Source: Candidatus Aenigmatarchaeota archaeon (GTDB taxonomy: Archaea; Aenigmatarchaeota; Aenigmatarchaeia; QMZP01). From it: DNA of 6,528 nt. The notes under the pieces were generated by a model. The model saw only the letters and a program-made list of their open reading frames with translations. It made no database searches and was not told the DNA's origin. Position 1 is the stretch's first letter, and every line of letters starts with the position of its first letter. Position numbers and translations under genes: made by a program. Shown here piece by piece: positions 4,891 to 6,528 of the stretch. The stretch spans positions 1-6,528 of the forward strand of contig QMZY01000049.1 of the NCBI GenBank assembly GCA_003663415.1, written 5' to 3'.

Positions 4891-5418
4891 ATGAAAAAGG
4901 AATTGCTAGTATTTTCGCTTATAGGAGTTCTTTTGTCGGTAGTATTGTTGGGCGGGCAAGAACCGGTGACAACGAAACAGGGCATCGACTACAAGGCAAC
5001 GGTGTGTGTGTATCTCAACGGTCAATTGATTGAGTGCAAGAGCAACCTCATAACGAACATAGGAAAGGAGTTTGTTGAAGATCAGTTAACAAACCCGTCG
5101 ACAAATTCGATAAAGTACATAAGTTTAAGTAGCTCCACTTCAGACCCATCAGCATCTTGGACCATACTACCCGACGAAATTACCACCAACGGATTGGAAA
5201 GAGCGGAATGCAGCATAACCGATATAGGATACGGACAGTGGTCCTGCGAGCACACCTTCACGGCAACGGGTTCTGTGAGCGGGGTCAGACTCGCGGGATT
5301 GAACTGGAACTCGACATCCAACAGCGACAACAACTTATTCGCGGCGTCCAGCTTTACAACCGTGAACCTTGAGGCTAATGATCAGCTTCTTATCAGATGG
5401 AACATAACAATATCCTAA
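4891..5418 (+). CDS. Secreted beta-rich surface protein, phage-fibre-like
   Basis: I use the ATG at 4891 (175 aa) because the promoter places the transcript start there; an upstream in-frame ATG at 4846 overlaps the previous gene and the TATA box. The product has a signal or anchor helix (1-21) and then a Ser/Thr/Asn-rich beta domain. Segments such as KSNLITNIGKEFVEDQL, YISLSSST, SWTILPDEITTNGL and LAGLNWNSTS with LFAASSF resemble repeat-type domains I associate with archaeal and phage surface or fibre proteins. That resemblance is from memory, not a search. There are four cysteines (39, 49, 107, 119) for two possible disulfides. It is the first gene of the leaderless transcript, ten bases before the 5428 gene. 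Confidence 0.65.
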   Translation: MKKELLVFSLIGVLLSVVLLGGQEPVTTKQGIDYKATVCVYLNGQLIECKSNLITNIGKEFVEDQLTNPSTNSIKYISLSSSTSDPSASWTILPDEITTNGLERAECSITDIGYGQWSCEHTFTATGSVSGVRLAGLNWNSTSNSDNNLFAASSFTTVNLEANDQLLIRWNITIS

Positions 5419-5427
5419 GGTGATTAA

Positions 5428-5625
5428 ATGGACTCAGTAATACACTACATAATGTTAGTTTTATCAATATTTTTCGCATTCTTCATACTTTTGGGCTTAT
5501 TCCTGTCAGACAGCATTTTTAAATCTATAATTTTACTCACGCAGCTGTTGATTTACGGTTACGCTATCGCTACCAGTTATTATTTTATAAAATTGAATAA
5601 GAAAAAGGAAAGGGTGGTAAAATGA
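5428..5625 (+). CDS. 65-aa two-helix membrane protein
   Basis: Two hydrophobic helices (about 5-26 and 31-54) flank a short SDSIFKS link, and the tail is strongly basic (KLNKKKERVVK, 55-65). This predicts a hairpin with the basic tail inside the cell or particle. The RBS is AGGTGATTAA. The stop TGA overlaps the next start as ATGA, so translation is coupled to the 5622 gene. It could be a minor coat or membrane scaffold protein whose basic tail touches nucleic acid, by inference only. No family is recognised. Confidence 0.65.
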   Translation: MDSVIHYIMLVLSIFFAFFILLGLFLSDSIFKSIILLTQLLIYGYAIATSYYFIKLNKKKERVVK

Positions 5626-5813
5626 TTTCGATAAAAGCTGAAGGTAACAGGATAGCGGTAGAGATTAACAAGTGCAGGTTGGTTATTTTCGATTTGCCAG
5701 AAAAGGTTACGCTCGAAGAGGTGGAGAAGGAAATGAAAAATATGGAAAGGAAGGGTTTTATGTGTGCCGCTGATATTACTTCCAGAAAGGTTGTCTGCGG
5801 CGTGTGTGGGTGA
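5622..5813 (+). CDS. 63-aa cytoplasmic protein with C-terminal CGVC
   Basis: The product begins with a beta-type region (MISIKAEGNRIAVEINKCRLVIF), then a charged helix (about 30-44, LEEVEKEMKNMERKG), then a second strand region ending in VVCGVCG. Its cysteines are C18, C48, C59 and C62; C59-GV-C62 is a CxxC that could bind metal or be redox active. There is no signal peptide or membrane segment. It overlaps the previous gene by four bases (ATGA) and the next by one (TGATG), which places it firmly in one translation unit with the thioredoxin-like gene. The function is unknown. Confidence 0.6.
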   Translation: MISIKAEGNRIAVEINKCRLVIFDLPEKVTLEEVEKEMKNMERKGFMCAADITSRKVVCGVCG

Positions 5814-6253
5814 TGGTTGTGAAGCAAATTCTGCTCGACATCGTAATTATATCGCTCCTCGCAGCAAACCTGTATTTTACCTTCTCGCTCAACTCCAAAT
5901 TAAATCAAGCACTGATAGACGGAGAGAACCACACCGTGAAATTTCAAAATAATTTCAACAGTCTCAACTTGTCTTTCAAATCCGACTGCGGAAAGGAGGT
6001 AAAAGGTTATGACGGAATTTTCATCTACTCACCAGCCTGCCCGTTTTCCCGAAGAATGATTCCAATAATCGAGAAGAGCAAGCTGAAGTGGTACTGGGCT
6101 AATGTGCTGGACAGCAAATGCAGAGAAATGAACCTAACGGAATTCAATTATAAAGGGTTCGTTCCACACTTTTACTGTTTTAAGACCAACGTCTCGCACA
6201 CGGGTGCTATGTCCGAGGGACGCTTCTCGAACTGGACGGCATCATTTTGCTAA
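5813..6253 (+). CDS. Membrane-anchored thioredoxin-like protein with CPFS motif
   Basis: The chosen start (5813, 146 aa) overlaps the previous stop as TGATG; a GTG at 5804 is a less likely alternative. One N-terminal helix (about 5-25) anchors the protein, followed by a spacer (26-57) and a thioredoxin-fold-like domain. GIFIYSPACPFSRRMIPIIEK (69-89) matches the first strand, active site and helix of the fold, with C76-PF-S79. VPHF (117-120) matches the strand with the cis-proline (P118), and a GAMSEGRFSNW ending follows. The second active-site cysteine is replaced by serine, which suggests monothiol or isomerase-like chemistry. Other cysteines are C59, C103, C122 and C146. By inference it could act on disulfides of the Cys-rich surface proteins encoded alongside. 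Confidence 0.65.
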   Translation: MVVKQILLDIVIISLLAANLYFTFSLNSKLNQALIDGENHTVKFQNNFNSLNLSFKSDCGKEVKGYDGIFIYSPACPFSRRMIPIIEKSKLKWYWANVLDSKCREMNLTEFNYKGFVPHFYCFKTNVSHTGAMSEGRFSNWTASFC

Positions 6254-6255
6254 AC

Positions 6256-6263
6256 ATTTAAAA
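6256..6263 (+). promoter_or_regulatory. Possible promoter (ATTTAAAA) before the last gene
   Basis: ATTTAAAA is centred 27-28 bases before the ATG at 6287, the same spacing as the clearer promoter before 4891. The bases before it (GCTAAAC) are not a good BRE. A strong RBS also precedes that ATG, so the gene may be read from the upstream operon, from this site, or both. Confidence 0.35.
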
Positions 6264-6286
6264 GAAAGATTAAGTAAAAGGTGATT

Positions 6287-6528
6287 ATGAGAAAGTACGC
6301 ATTATTAATTTTGTTGTTATCAATTTTATCTGCTGTAATCGCACTTGCTGATACTACTCAGACAAATGTTCCTATATTGAATCTCAGCGGTACCAACACG
6401 ATAACCTATAAAGAAACGCAGCTCTCGGATGGTTCTACCTCAAAGGATTTAAACTTCGCCGGTGACGAGACCAAGACAATATATATAAGGATTCCCAAGA
6501 ACTCTCAGGTTACGACCGCAACTCTACA
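6287..6528 (+). CDS. N-terminal part of a secreted surface protein (cut by window end)
   Basis: The first 80 codons are present and the frame is open to the window edge. A clear signal peptide (MRKYALLILLLSILSAVIALA, cut near residue 21) is followed by a Thr/Ser/Asn-rich region. Then comes ETKTIYIRIPKNSQVTTATL (61-80), a phrase type I associate with the opening beta domain of large archaeal surface proteins and adhesins. The RBS AGGTGATT stands directly before the ATG. Its position after the anchored redox protein, and the late place of large adhesin genes in some archaeal virus structural blocks, suggest a spike or host-attachment protein. The total length and domain content cannot be seen here. 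Confidence 0.7.
   Translation, partial: MRKYALLILLLSILSAVIALADTTQTNVPILNLSGTNTITYKETQLSDGSTSKDLNFAGDETKTIYIRIPKNSQVTTATL

Noticed and set aside
4554..4985. Minus-strand open frame of 143 codons
   Set aside because: It crosses the CPBP-like gene end, the Cys-rich small gene and a strong + strand promoter, and has no protein-like hydrophobic or motif pattern.
5764..5952. + strand frame across the 5622/5813 gene junction
   Set aside because: It has no RBS and overlaps two genes that fit together by stop-start overlap.
1..6528. tRNA, rRNA or CRISPR array
   Set aside because: No cloverleaf with conserved TTC-type T-loop, no rRNA-like stretch and no regularly spaced direct repeats were seen on either strand.

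Overview
The window looks like a stretch of an archaeal mobile genome, most likely a virus or provirus of a thermophilic archaeon. This rests on several signs. Translation starts carry archaeal GGTGA-type ribosome-binding sites. Two TTTAAATA TATA boxes follow purine-rich BRE-like segments, and one sits at leaderless distance from a start codon. There is a T-rich archaeal-style terminator, heavy use of ATA (Ile) and AGA/AGG (Arg) codons, and an archaeal class III (pilin-type) signal peptide. All genes read on the + strand. Small membrane and secreted proteins dominate, and I see no housekeeping, replication, integrase or packaging gene. The host group cannot be fixed from the sequence; Thermococcales, methanogens or DPANN lineages would all fit.

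Layout. Positions 1-123 are the right end of an IS200/IS605-type insertion: a chain of hairpins resembling the TnpB-associated omega RNA, probably with the last codons of tnpB. Positions 124-322 have no convincing gene. They hold three phased GTTAG/CTAAC half-sites, a BRE/TATA promoter and a tandem hairpin leader. Next come a pilin-like secreted protein (323-991) and a 97-aa two-helix hydrophobic protein (1013-1306) that resembles in form the major coat proteins of spindle-shaped archaeal viruses. A T-rich terminator follows (1309-1330). The second block holds an anchored beta-rich protein (1355-1816) and a multi-spanning protein (1817-2140). A second tandem hairpin (2145-2194) shares its GC-ACC-GC tip with the first. 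After it come a cysteine-rich NEW3/CARDB-like protein (2216-2800), a 33-aa membrane peptide (2811-2912), a multi-spanning protein (2923-3285), a cysteine-rich protein with a polythreonine stalk (3338-3907), a CPBP/CAAX-protease-like membrane protein (3913-4707) and a 45-aa Cys-rich, zinc-finger-like protein (4715-4852).

A strong, probably leaderless promoter (4854-4868) starts the last block. This block has a secreted beta-rich protein (4891-5418), a two-helix membrane protein (5428-5625), a small CGVC protein (5622-5813) and a membrane-anchored thioredoxin-like protein with a CPFS motif (5813-6253). The last gene is the start of a large surface protein cut by the window end (6287 onward).

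Working picture, by inference: this is an envelope or virion-surface module. It has a coat-like protein, several single-pass proteins with disulfide-rich ectodomains, a redox-fold protein that could act on those disulfides, and a membrane protease-like protein that could process membrane components. A pilus-like or other surface apparatus is the main alternative.
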